Below are positions 1-6,674 of a stretch of 15,740 bases of DNA, one piece after another. Within the stretch, counting starts at the first letter, position 1. Each line of letters starts with the position of its first letter. A program made the position numbers and the translations under genes. The DNA lies in NCBI GenBank assembly GCA_016873405.1, contig VGXH01000005.1, positions 1 to 15,740 of the forward strand, given 5' to 3'. This stretch comes from a bacterium. Lineage in GTDB: Bacteria > Krumholzibacteriota > Krumholzibacteria > LZORAL124-64-63. A model generated the notes under the pieces. The model did not search any database. It had not been told where the DNA came from and saw only the letters and a list, made by a program, of their open reading frames with translations.

Positions 1-1999
1 TGTGAGCAGACGGCGCGACTTCGACCACCGCCGTCGGCGACTGGGGCCTGCCGTCCACTTCGATGGCCTCGATCCAGAGCGGCAATCCGGACCGGTTGGG
101 GTTCCGCAGCCGGTCGTCGAACACGGACACGCCGCGATTGGTGCCGATCCAGACGCGCCCTTCGGCATCGCAGGCGATCGCATCCCGGTTCACCTCGGCG
201 CCGGCCAGACCGTCGGCGACGCCGTAGCGGCGCAACGCGCGGCCATCCCAGACCAGCGCCCCGCGGCCCGTGCCGAACCAGATGCGGCCGCGACTGTCCC
301 GGGTGATCGCGTACACCGCCTCGCCGATCACGGGCTCGGGCGCGGTCGTCGGTTCAAGCCGCCCGTTGCGCACCCGGCAGAGGCCGCCCGTGGTTCCGAC
401 CCAGACCTCGCCGACCGTCGGCTCGAAGAGCGCGAAGGCGCTCGAGTGTCCGCTGTCCGCGTCGCCTCGCCAGTTCGTGATCTGGTCGTCCTTCAGGCGG
501 AACACGCCCTCGGTCGTCGTGGCCAGCAACAGGGAGCCGTCGCCGGCCACGTGCAGTCGCCGCACCACGGGCTGCAGCCCCGGCGCTCGCTCGAACACAT
601 GGACCGGCGCGAAGCGCGGGCCCTGCCGGCGGAAGAGCCCCCGAACCGTGGCGGCCCACAGTTCGCCGTCGGCGTCGTGCAGCACGGCATAGACGGGTCC
701 GATCAGGCCGTCGGCATCGCCGAACCAGCGCGGTCGGCCGCCCGGTTCGATGAGCGCCAGGCCGCCGCGGTCCATGGCCGCCCACAGCGCGCCGGATGGA
801 TCCTCGTACAGGTCCGTGACGCGGCTCCAATCCCGGCCGGTGACCAGCAGCGGCAGCGTCGCCGTGCGCGGGCCGAGGAACGTCACCCCGCCTTCGTGCC
901 CGAGCACGATCGAGCCGTCGCGGCGCTGGAGAACGGCGCTGACTTCCTCCTTCAACAGGCCGTCCGCGGTGCCGTAGCTGCGCAGCAGGCGGCTCGGCAG
1001 TTTGCTCACGCCGCGGTAGTCGCCGATCCAGACGGTGCCCTCGTGGTCGACCATGATGTCCGACACGCCGGCCGAGACCAGTCCGCTGCCCTCGGTCGGT
1101 GACTCCAGACCGAGGAGGGGATGGAGGTACTGCAGCATCCGCGTCGTGCCGAGGTAGAGGCCGCCCAGCGCGTCGAGCCCGGCCTCGACGCCGAAGTCGG
1201 GATCGAAGACGCGCAGCGAGTCCGCTCCGGGGTGTCTCGTCAGCCCGTTCGGCGTCAGTTCGCCGAACCAGCCGCGACCGGCTGCGTGCAGCGCCCCGGT
1301 CAGCGGATCGGCCACGACCGCGTAGGCCGGTCCCTCCGGCATTCCCGACAGCGGCAGCGGCACGCCGGCGTCGCTGCGCCCGGGGTCCGGCAAGCGAAGG
1401 AGCCCGCCGGCCGTCGCGATCAGCAGTTCACTGCCGCGCCAGGCCAGCGAGTGGATCGTTCCGGTCGGCGGCGGCACGTCCACGTTCCACCAGCGGTCGC
1501 GCGACCAGACGCCGATGCGCCCCCGCCGGGCCAGCACCGCCAGAGCGACGCCGCCGTCCGCGTCGCGACCGGCCACCAGTTCGAACATCTCGGCCCCGTC
1601 TTCGACTTCGGGCCAGGGCGGCAGCGCCTCCCAGCGCTGTCCGCGCAGGCGGGAGACGCGCACCGGCGCCATCTGCGCGAGGGCCCACACGGCCCCCGTG
1701 TGGTCCACCACCACGTCGCGGTGCCAGGCCACCGGCAGCCCGTGCCTGACGTCGTGCGTGACCCAGGTCGCGCCGTCGTAGCGGACCATGCCCGAGCGCG
1801 TGGCGAACCACACGCGGCCACTGTCGTCCTGGGCGATGCCCATGACGCCGCCGGTCGGCGTGCCGTTGGCCTCGGTGTAGTGGACGAAGGGCCACGTCAC
1901 GGCCAGGCCGGCGGCAGGCGCCAGCAGCGCCGCCGCCAGGGCGATGACGGCCAGGGCGACGGGACGACGGCGGCGGGCGGGAGGCACGAAAGCAGGCAT
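1..1999 (-). CDS. Reg_prop beta-propeller sensor protein, C-terminus beyond window
   Basis: The frame is open for 666 codons from an ATG at 1999 to the window edge. It starts with an Arg-rich n-region and a hydrophobic stretch ending in APAAGLA, a likely signal peptide, so the propeller should be periplasmic. Repeated blades follow the Reg_prop pattern D-x-x-G-x-x-W-x-G/A: DDSGRVWFATRSGMVRYDG, DHEGTVWIGDYRGVSKL, DPSGALWAAMDRGGLAL, DADGELWAATVRGLFR, DSRGRIWFGTGRGALVWDG and DAEGRVWIGTNRGVSVFDD. The last visible residues (LPLWIEAIEVDG) look like the entry to a Y_Y_Y domain, which in this family precedes a membrane segment and a kinase, cyclase or DNA-binding output. That output is not in the window. 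An in-frame GTG at 2017 is an alternative start; neither start has a good Shine-Dalgarno site. The ligand is unknown, and polysaccharide sensing is only one precedent. Identification as Reg_prop is firm; the output type is unknown. Confidence 0.88.
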   Translation of the reverse strand, partial: MPAFVPPARRRRPVALAVIALAAALLAPAAGLAVTWPFVHYTEANGTPTGGVMGIAQDDSGRVWFATRSGMVRYDGATWVTHDVRHGLPVAWHRDVVVDHTGAVWALAQMAPVRVSRLRGQRWEALPPWPEVEDGAEMFELVAGRDADGGVALAVLARRGRIGVWSRDRWWNVDVPPPTGTIHSLAWRGSELLIATAGGLLRLPDPGRSDAGVPLPLSGMPEGPAYAVVADPLTGALHAAGRGWFGELTPNGLTRHPGADSLRVFDPDFGVEAGLDALGGLYLGTTRMLQYLHPLLGLESPTEGSGLVSAGVSDIMVDHEGTVWIGDYRGVSKLPSRLLRSYGTADGLLKEEVSAVLQRRDGSIVLGHEGGVTFLGPRTATLPLLVTGRDWSRVTDLYEDPSGALWAAMDRGGLALIEPGGRPRWFGDADGLIGPVYAVLHDADGELWAATVRGLFRRQGPRFAPVHVFERAPGLQPVVRRLHVAGDGSLLLATTTEGVFRLKDDQITNWRGDADSGHSSAFALFEPTVGEVWVGTTGGLCRVRNGRLEPTTAPEPVIGEAVYAITRDSRGRIWFGTGRGALVWDGRALRRYGVADGLAGAEVNRDAIACDAEGRVWIGTNRGVSVFDDRLRNPNRSGLPLWIEAIEVDGRPQSPTAVVEVAPSAH

Positions 2000-2134
2000 C
2001 GCGTTCGCCGAGTTCACGTGGTTGCGGTCAGGGCACGGGGCGCCGGCGTTTCGGGCCCTCCGTCGCCGATCATACGACGACCAGGCCGCCTTGCCCATCG
2101 AGATTGCAGCCCGCGGTCGGACGCCGAGGACGGA

Positions 2135-2162
2135 AAGAGCCGCCCTGTGCGGGGCGGCTCTT
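2135..2162 (-). terminator. Rho-independent-type terminator of the secreted-protein gene
   Basis: A perfect 11-bp stem (AAGAGCCGCCC paired with GGGCGGCTCTT) encloses a 6-nt loop. It lies 21 bases past the stop codon of the minus-strand gene ending at 2184. On the minus strand the stem is followed by only one further T and then CC, so the U-tract is short (TTT counting the stem end). On plus the tail is TTCC, and no plus-strand gene ends here, so assignment to the minus-strand gene is the natural reading. Confidence 0.7.
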
Positions 2163-2183
2163 CCGCAGGCGCGGGGGCAGGAG

Positions 2184-2885
2184 CTACCGGAACAGCCCCT
2201 TGACCGCTCCCCACGACGACGTTTCCTCGGATACCGCGCAGTTGATATCCATCGTGATCGTGATCACGTTGCCCCAGGTGCCGAACTGCGCCGACGGCGA
2301 GGCCGGGTTGCAGGTGGCGTCCAGGAACGCCGGGTAGGTGGAGGGGATGCTCGCCCACGGCGTCTCGCCGACGCCGGTGCCGTTGGCGATGGCGAAGGTC
2401 AGCAGGCAGCCGTTGGTGAACACGCCCGAGGTGTTGCCGTTGACCACCGAGGCGACCGGCGTGCTGACGCCGCCGATCATCGTGTACACGACCGTCGAGA
2501 CCAGCGTGGTGGTGTTCAGCGTGGCGGTGCCGTCACCCCACGCGGAGCCGCCGGCGAAAAACGTCATGGTGCCGCCCGTGAACGTCGAGGTGTAGACGAT
2601 CGTGCCGATGCCGCCGACGCGGTTGTCCTGGACGACGAAGGGGTTGTTCGCCACCGCGCAGCTCATGTCCCACTGCGTGCCCAGCGTCGAGCCGTCCCAC
2701 GATTGGCCGTGCAGCACGTGCGGCAGGCCGCTGTTGACGCCGGGTCGCCAGGTCGAGGCGCGACCGGTCAGCAGCTGGCCGCCCAGATCGGTCGAGGTGT
2801 ATGTGCCGGTGACGGGGTCGGCATGCGTGGCCAGGGGCAGCACGATCAGCGCGACCAGCGTCGCGAGCGTCAGCAGTTTCTTCAT
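2184..2885 (-). CDS. Small secreted Thr/Gly/Ser-rich protein of unknown function
   Basis: The product is 233 aa. The N-terminus (MKKLLTLATLVALIVLPLA, then THA before Asp23) is a clear Sec signal peptide with likely cleavage after Ala22. The mature part is rich in Thr, Gly, Ser and Val with alternating beta-strand character and has no recognised catalytic motif. It has four Cys (76, 160, 192, 216), enough for two disulfides. Cys76 and Cys216 lie in similar local contexts (DMSCAV and DINCAV), which may mark an internal duplication or paired strands. The start is well supported by GAGGAGGT (complement of 2891-2898), 5 bases before ATG. The gene has its own candidate promoter and terminator, so it is probably monocistronic and well translated. 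I do not recognise the family. A secreted beta-sandwich or surface protein is a guess from composition. Confidence 0.85.
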   Translation of the reverse strand: MKKLLTLATLVALIVLPLATHADPVTGTYTSTDLGGQLLTGRASTWRPGVNSGLPHVLHGQSWDGSTLGTQWDMSCAVANNPFVVQDNRVGGIGTIVYTSTFTGGTMTFFAGGSAWGDGTATLNTTTLVSTVVYTMIGGVSTPVASVVNGNTSGVFTNGCLLTFAIANGTGVGETPWASIPSTYPAFLDATCNPASPSAQFGTWGNVITITMDINCAVSEETSSWGAVKGLFR

Positions 2886-3007
2886 GGTCTACCTCCTCGA
2901 GGAGAGCCGTTGATCTGCGGTCGCCGTCCTGGGCGAACGGAGTAGGGCGGTGGCGAGGCCACGCACGATTGCCCGCAGCGGGTCCGGCCCTGCCGGGAAC
3001 GGGCGGC

Positions 3008-3016
3008 AGGATACCA
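3008..3016 (-). promoter_or_regulatory. Extended -10 promoter candidate for the secreted-protein gene
   Basis: Read on minus, this is TGGTATCCT, an extended -10 (TGn followed by TATCCT). No good -35 hexamer lies 17 bases upstream, as is common for extended -10 promoters. Transcription would begin near 3001 and give a leader of roughly 115 nt before the ATG at 2885. The start of that leader contains a 7-bp inverted repeat (CCTGCCG at 2989-2995 with CGGCAGG at 3004-3010), which partly overlaps the -10 itself. Inference only. Confidence 0.4.
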
Positions 3017-3088
3017 TGAATCCGGCACGCTGTGGTGAATTCCGTTCCCCCGCTCCCCGGAGCCGGACCTGAGAGACGATACGCCGGG

Positions 3089-3259
3089 TCAGCGGGACCC
3101 GCCATGCGCCCCGCGCGTGCCGCCGACGTCGAAGACGAACCCCACCCAGAATGCAACCACATGCCAAGGCTTGAGATAGCGGGCCAGACGCTCGGCCCAG
3201 ACGCCGACGGTGTAGAACACCAGCGCCAGCGTGATGAGTGTCGAGGAGACGATGACCAC
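3089..3259 (-). pseudogene. Truncated HsmA/TIGR03987-like membrane protein remnant
   Basis: From a GTG at 3259 the minus strand encodes 56 residues. They contain TLITLALVFYTVGVWAERL, then LKPWHVVAFWVGFVFDVGGT, a pattern I recognise from memory as the N-terminal half of the small TIGR03987/HsmA membrane family, which is about 130 aa. The match stops after GGT; the next codons read RGAHGGSR and then TGA. The expected second half, with its FNFHG-type segment and two more helices, is not seen in the other minus frames down to about 3000. GGGAG sits 9 bases before the GTG. The frame stays open upstream to 3487, but that stretch (Gly/Arg/Pro-rich) does not look like protein of this family. It is most likely a decayed or 3'-truncated gene; a very short functional variant cannot be excluded. 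Confidence 0.6.
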
Positions 3260-3397
3260 GACGGCCTGCTCCCACTTCCCGCCGCCCGCCGGTGTGCCGG
3301 TCCGGCCGGCAGGTTGCCCCAGGCCCATTCGGCGCCTAACTTGTGGCGCAGAGCATGCGCCGGCCAGAGGCACCGCTCCGGCGAGCTCGAAGATCAC

Positions 3398-3420
3398 GCG
3401 CCACCCACGCCGGGTGGCGC
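3398..3420. repeat. Perfect 9-bp hairpin in the gap before the helicase
   Basis: GCGCCACCC and GGGTGGCGC flank a 5-nt loop. There is no T-run on either side, so it is not a standard intrinsic terminator. It lies in the roughly 260-base stretch (3260-3523) where I see no gene. A third GTGGCGC occurs at 3343-3349. It could be an mRNA structure in the helicase leader or a degenerate element. Confidence 0.5.
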
Positions 3421-3523
3421 CCTGCCGATCCGCGATGTCCAGTCTGTTTCTCGGCCCAGGTCGTCCTGAACTCCCTCCGAGACCCAAACGGCCGCGGCGC
3501 CCGGACCCGAGAGACAGGAACGT

Positions 3524-4777
3524 ATGGTACCGATACCATCCCCCGAGTCAAAGACCTTCGCCGAACTGGGCCTCAGCGAGCCCGTCCTGCGCGCCCTCGC
3601 CGACTGCGGCTACGTCGAGCCGACCCCCATCCAGCTGGCAGCCATCCCGCTCGTGAGCGCCAGGCGCGACGTGCTGGCCACCGCCCAGACGGGCACGGGC
3701 AAGACCGCGGCGTTCATGCTGCCGGTGATCGACGACATCGCCACGCGCCCGAAGTTCCCCGGCGACACGCCGCTGTGCCTGGTGCTGGCCCCGACCCGCG
3801 AGTTGGCGCTGCAGATCGACGAGAACGTCCGGGCCTACGGCAAGTACGTGCGCACGCGCACCGCGGTGCTGCTGGGCGGGGTCACCAGCGGGCCGCAGAT
3901 CGACAAGCTCAAGCGCGGCGTCGACGTGGTCATCGCCACGCCGGGCCGCCTGATCGACCTGGTCAAGCAGGGCGCCGTCACGCTGGACGACGTCGAATTC
4001 CTGGTCCTGGACGAAGCCGACCGCATGCTGGATCTCGGCTTCGTGCACGACGTGCGCTGGATCGCCGAGCGCGTGCCGCGCCCGCGTCAGACGCTGTGCT
4101 TCTCGGCCACGGTCTCGCCCGCGGTGCGCAGCCTGGCCTCGACCATGCAGGTCGACGCGCAGATGGTCGCCGTGGCCCCGCCGGCGACCGTGGCCGACCA
4201 CCTGGACCAGCAGGTGATGTTCGTGCAGCGCGCCGACAAGCTGGACCTGCTGATCGACCTGCTGCGGGAGAACAAGGACAACCGCACGCTCGTCTTCACG
4301 GCCACGAAGGTGGCGGCGATCACGGTGGCGCGGCAACTCGACCTGCGCGGACTGAAGGTGGGCGCCATCCACGCCAACAAGACGCAGGGCCAGCGCCAGG
4401 CGGCGCTGGAGGCCTTCGTCAAGGGAAAAGTCGACGTGCTGGTGGCCACCGACATCGTGGCCCGCGGCATCGACGTCGAGGACATCACCCACGTCATCAA
4501 TTACGAGCTGCCCGAGCTGGCAGAGAACTACGTCCACCGCATCGGCCGCACGGCGCGCGCCGGCCGCGGGGGCATCGCCATCGCCCTGTGCGGCATCGAG
4601 GACGTGCCCCAGCTGCGCGGCATCGAGCGCCTGCTCAAGGAGGAGCTGCCGGTTCGCCTGGACCACCGCTGGCACTCCGATGAAGTGATGGCCTGTCTGG
4701 CCGCCTCCGAGCGCGCGGCGCGCCAGCGCGCCAAGGCCGGGCGGATGCGCGGGTCGCGGTCGAAGTGGGCGCGGTGA
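3524..4777 (+). CDS. DEAD-box ATP-dependent RNA helicase (RhlE-like)
   Basis: The product is 417 aa with a complete DEAD-box core. The Q motif starts at Phe12 and has Gln37. Motif I is AQTGTGKT at 54-61, Ia PTREL at 90-94, Ib TPGR at 139-142, II DEAD at 163-166 and III SAT at 194-196. The second RecA lobe has LVFTATK at 256-262, ATDIVARGID at 308-317 and HRIGRTARAGRGG at 338-350. The enzyme unwinds short RNA duplexes using ATP in the cytoplasm, with roles in RNA turnover or ribosome assembly typical of RhlE, CsdA and SrmB. The compact core and short basic tail (RQRAKAGRMRGSRSKWAR) fit RhlE-type proteins best, but the subfamily is not certain. The start ATG is preceded by a weak AGGA four bases upstream. 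No convincing promoter is seen. It has its own terminator and no operon partner. Confidence 0.95.
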   Translation: MVPIPSPESKTFAELGLSEPVLRALADCGYVEPTPIQLAAIPLVSARRDVLATAQTGTGKTAAFMLPVIDDIATRPKFPGDTPLCLVLAPTRELALQIDENVRAYGKYVRTRTAVLLGGVTSGPQIDKLKRGVDVVIATPGRLIDLVKQGAVTLDDVEFLVLDEADRMLDLGFVHDVRWIAERVPRPRQTLCFSATVSPAVRSLASTMQVDAQMVAVAPPATVADHLDQQVMFVQRADKLDLLIDLLRENKDNRTLVFTATKVAAITVARQLDLRGLKVGAIHANKTQGQRQAALEAFVKGKVDVLVATDIVARGIDVEDITHVINYELPELAENYVHRIGRTARAGRGGIAIALCGIEDVPQLRGIERLLKEELPVRLDHRWHSDEVMACLAASERAARQRAKAGRMRGSRSKWAR

Positions 4778-4817
4778 GGCGGCGCTGACGGGCCTTCCGG
4801 CCGGCTTGAATGAGGAT

Positions 4818-4845
4818 GCGGGCGCCGCGACGGGGCGCCCGCTTT
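4818..4845 (+). terminator. Intrinsic terminator of the DEAD-box helicase
   Basis: A perfect 9-bp stem, GCGGGCGCC paired with GGCGCCCGC, has a 7-nt loop and is followed by TTTGTC. It lies about 40 bases after the helicase stop codon. The stem is strong and the T-tract short, as expected in a GC-rich genome. Confidence 0.75.
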
Positions 4846-4869
4846 GTCATCACGGTGGGAGGCTCGCGC

Positions 4870-4887
4870 GCTTGCGCCGGCGCAAGC
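4870..4887. repeat. 18-bp perfect palindrome, copy 1
   Basis: GCTTGCGCCGGCGCAAGC is its own reverse complement. It shares the 14-base core TTGCGCCGGCGCAA with a second copy at 4907-4920. It lies between two convergent genes, after the helicase terminator and beyond the 3' end of the minus-strand gene that stops at 4959. Confidence 0.85.
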
Positions 4888-4906
4888 CCCGCCCGCATGG
4901 CAGGAC

Positions 4907-4920
4907 TTGCGCCGGCGCAA
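4907..4920. repeat. 14-bp perfect palindrome, copy 2
   Basis: TTGCGCCGGCGCAA repeats the core of the palindrome at 4870-4887 with centres 35 bp apart. Each copy can fold alone (5-7 bp with a CCGG loop), or the two copies can pair into a 14-bp stem around a loop of about 20 nt. That structure would form in RNA from either strand, so it may protect or end convergent transcripts. There is no T-run. Confidence 0.85.
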
Positions 4921-4958
4921 CTCGAACGCAGGTTCCGCGCGCGTGCCTGGCTGCCCGC

Positions 4959-5345
4959 CTACTTCTTCTTCCCGCAGGTCGCCTTGCTCGGGCAGCCGCC
5001 GCAGGCGCTGTGGTCGGCGGCCTTGCCGTCGGCGGGGGCCACGCCCTCGAGCTTCGCTTCGGGCGAGACCTTGGCGACGGCCTTGGCCAGCTTGTCGGGG
5101 TTGGTCTTGCCGGGCGTAAACGTCACCAGGAACTTGCCCGCCGGCGCGTCGGCCTTCGCCGCGACGACGCCCTTGACCTTGGCCAGCGCCCCGGTCAGGT
5201 CCTTGACGACGGCCTCGTCACCCAGGTTGGGCACGGCAAACGTGGCCACTTCGGGCGCCTTGTCCTCGGCCAGGGCGGGCAGGACGAAGGCCATTGCCAG
5301 GACGGCGGCCAGCGCCAGGGTCAGGGAAGCCTTGCGGGTGCGCAT
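4959..5345 (-). CDS. Exported HMA-like domain protein with C-terminal CGGC tail
   Basis: The product is 128 aa. The signal peptide is MRTRKASLTLALAAVLAMAF to ALA, with likely cleavage after Ala26. Residues about 33-107 have the length and strand-helix pattern of a heavy-metal-associated domain: FAVPNLGDEAVVKDL, then ALAKVKGVVAAKAD, FLVTFTPGKTNPDKLAKAV and AKLEGV. The usual GMTCxxC loop is replaced by VPNLGDEA, which has no Cys. Instead the C-terminus carries Cys115, Cys118 and Cys124 (CGGCPSKATC) after a His/Asp-containing linker. This could bind a metal ion or act as a thiol pair in the periplasm. The ATG at 5345 is preferred because GAGGAG (complement of 5352-5357) lies 6 bases upstream; in-frame GTGs at 5348 and 5363 are less likely. 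It is the last gene of the Fe-S/HMA operon, 27 bases after the preceding stop. The fold is inferred; the function is not known. Confidence 0.78.
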   Translation of the reverse strand: MRTRKASLTLALAAVLAMAFVLPALAEDKAPEVATFAVPNLGDEAVVKDLTGALAKVKGVVAAKADAPAGKFLVTFTPGKTNPDKLAKAVAKVSPEAKLEGVAPADGKAADHSACGGCPSKATCGKKK

Positions 5346-5372
5346 CACGATCTCCTCGGTCACGGTTGGGGA

Positions 5373-5807
5373 CTACTCTTCCTCTTCTTCTGCGAAAGCG
5401 ATCTTCACGCCATCCATCTCGACGACCTCGTAGAGGCCGAACAGGTACTCGCCGGTTGCCTCTTCGTGCACGGGCGCCTCGATCGCCTCGCGCAGCACGG
5501 CGGCGTCGGCCAGCGACGGATCGTAGGTCACTTCCAGGCGCGCCCGCGAGGCGAAGGCCTCGAGGCGACGGACGCCGGCCAGGCCGTCCAGCTGCCGCGC
5601 GGCCCGTTCGGCGGTGTCGACGCACATGACGCCTTTGACGACCAGCACCGAGGTGCGCAGGGCGGCCGCGTCCGCCGGCGCGCCCGGCGCGCCCGGCGCC
5701 GCGTACTCGCGCACCAGGCTCGGCGCCACCGCCAGCCTTGCGCCTGCGACGCCGCCGGCGGCACTGGCCACCACCAGCAGCGGGACCAGCCAGGCCGGCG
5801 CCCTCAT
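5373..5807 (-). CDS. Membrane-anchored or exported HMA-like protein with single Cys
   Basis: The product is 144 aa. Residues 5-28 form a hydrophobic N-terminal anchor or signal peptide. Next is an Ala-Pro-Gly linker (APGAPGAPADA) encoded by a tandem 9-base repeat. Residues 52-110 resemble an HMA fold: TSVLVVKGVMCVDTAERAA, then LDGLAGVRRLEAF, RLEVTYDPSLADAAVLREAI. In classic HMA proteins this loop is GMTCxxC; here it is GVMCVDTA, so only Cys62 remains and it is the only Cys in the protein. The C-terminus ends with VEMDGVKIAFAEEEEE, an acidic tail. The start overlaps the stop of the upstream Fe-S gene as ATGA, which implies translational coupling. It may dock with the Fe-S protein and pass or receive a metal or electrons outside the membrane. 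This role is inferred from context. Confidence 0.75.
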   Translation of the reverse strand: MRAPAWLVPLLVVASAAGGVAGARLAVAPSLVREYAAPGAPGAPADAAALRTSVLVVKGVMCVDTAERAARQLDGLAGVRRLEAFASRARLEVTYDPSLADAAVLREAIEAPVHEEATGEYLFGLYEVVEMDGVKIAFAEEEEE

Positions 5808-6625
5808 GTCTTCGCCCCGGCGGGAGCGCAGGCAGACCCAACGCGCGGCCAGGCCAGTTCCAGCGCCTGCGGCGAGGGGCAGGCCGCCGTGCATTCCAGG
5901 CACAGCGTGCACTCGCCCGAGCGCACCTCGGCCACGTCGGAGATCGGCAACGCCTGCGGGCAGGCGCGGTCGCAGGCGCCGCAGCCGCTGCAATGGCGTG
6001 TGCTGCGGGCCAGGCGCAGCGCGCCGGCGCGCGAGACCGGCCACAGCACGATGCCGAGCGGACACAGGTACTTGCACCAGGCCAGCGGCAGCGCCAGGCC
6101 CAACAGCAGCACCCCGCCCAGCACCGCGTAGCTCCAGCCGCGCACGTCGTGTCCGTGGGCGCTGAACAGGATGTAGTAGGGGTCGTAGCCGCGGAAGACC
6201 AGCTCGCCCGTCTTCCAGGTGGCCGCCAGGATCACCGCCAGCACCGCCAGGCGCAGCCCGATCTTCAACGCGCGGTCGGCGCGCGCGGGCAGTCGCCAGA
6301 GCCCGCCGAAGTCACGCCGGCCGAAGAGACGCCGCGCCAGCTTCGCCTCCCATTCCAGCACCGCGCCCACCGGGCACACCCAGCCGCAAAAGGCCTTGCG
6401 GGCGACGATCGTCAACGCGAGCAGGGCGACGAACAGCGCCACGTTGGTCTCGCCGGCCGAGCAGGAGAACTGGCGCCGGGTGAAGAAGCTGTACGCGGTC
6501 TCGAGGCCGCCGAACGGGCAGTACGTCTCGACCGAGACGAACGAGCGGCCCAGCGCGAAGCGGACGCCGGCGGTGATCGCGGCGGCGATGACGGCGAGTT
6601 GGAAGGCAAGGCGCAGGCGCTTCAT
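5804..6625 (-). CDS. Polytopic 4Fe-4S electron-transfer protein (NapH/CcoG-like, Fer4_5)
   Basis: The product is 273 aa. Several membrane segments (about 8-25, 62-76, 122-136, 166-182) alternate with Cys motifs: YCPFGGLETAYSF (Cys36), CGWVCPVGAVLEW (Cys80, Cys84) and CKYLCPLG (Cys184, Cys188). Two cytoplasmic ferredoxin motifs follow, CSGCGACDRACP (212-223) and CTLCLECTAACP (239-250), each CxxCxxCxxxCP and suited to one [4Fe-4S] cluster. Related membrane ferredoxins (NapH, NosR C-terminal part, CcoG/RdxA) move electrons from the cytoplasm or quinol pool to envelope partners; CcoG has been linked to Cu(II) reduction in cbb3 oxidase assembly. It is the first gene of a three-gene operon with two HMA-like exported proteins, transcribed from a near-consensus promoter. 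The downstream gene starts within its stop (ATGA). Partner and substrate are inferred; the electron-transfer class is well supported. Confidence 0.88.
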   Translation of the reverse strand: MKRLRLAFQLAVIAAAITAGVRFALGRSFVSVETYCPFGGLETAYSFFTRRQFSCSAGETNVALFVALLALTIVARKAFCGWVCPVGAVLEWEAKLARRLFGRRDFGGLWRLPARADRALKIGLRLAVLAVILAATWKTGELVFRGYDPYYILFSAHGHDVRGWSYAVLGGVLLLGLALPLAWCKYLCPLGIVLWPVSRAGALRLARSTRHCSGCGACDRACPQALPISDVAEVRSGECTLCLECTAACPSPQALELAWPRVGSACAPAGAKT

Positions 6626-6674
6626 GCGGCAGTGATCCCGGGTTCGGGCGGGTCCGGCGAGTCGGTACCGCTCG

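Noticed and set aside
2..1102. Long open frames on plus over the left edge (also 1121-2203 and 1944-2945)
   Set aside because: Their proteins are Arg/Ala/Gly/Pro-rich with no motif, while the minus frame gives continuous Reg_prop blades with a signal peptide. They are GC-driven shadows.
3100..3162. Frameshifted continuation of the HsmA-like protein (ARAGRMAGPADPAY in another minus frame)
   Set aside because: It does not continue into the expected second half of the family; the likeness is a few residues.
3334..3340. GCCTAAC, resembling the inverse core of an integron attC site
   Set aside because: No matching GTTRRRY core at a suitable distance, no integrase, and no cassette-like ORF order.
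3524..3537. TGGTACCGATACCA-like dyad at the helicase start
   Set aside because: Arms are only 5 bases and overlap the first codons, with no support for an operator.
3343..4683. 446-codon plus frame overlapping the helicase
   Set aside because: It is low-complexity Arg/Ala-rich and out of frame with a complete set of DEAD-box motifs.
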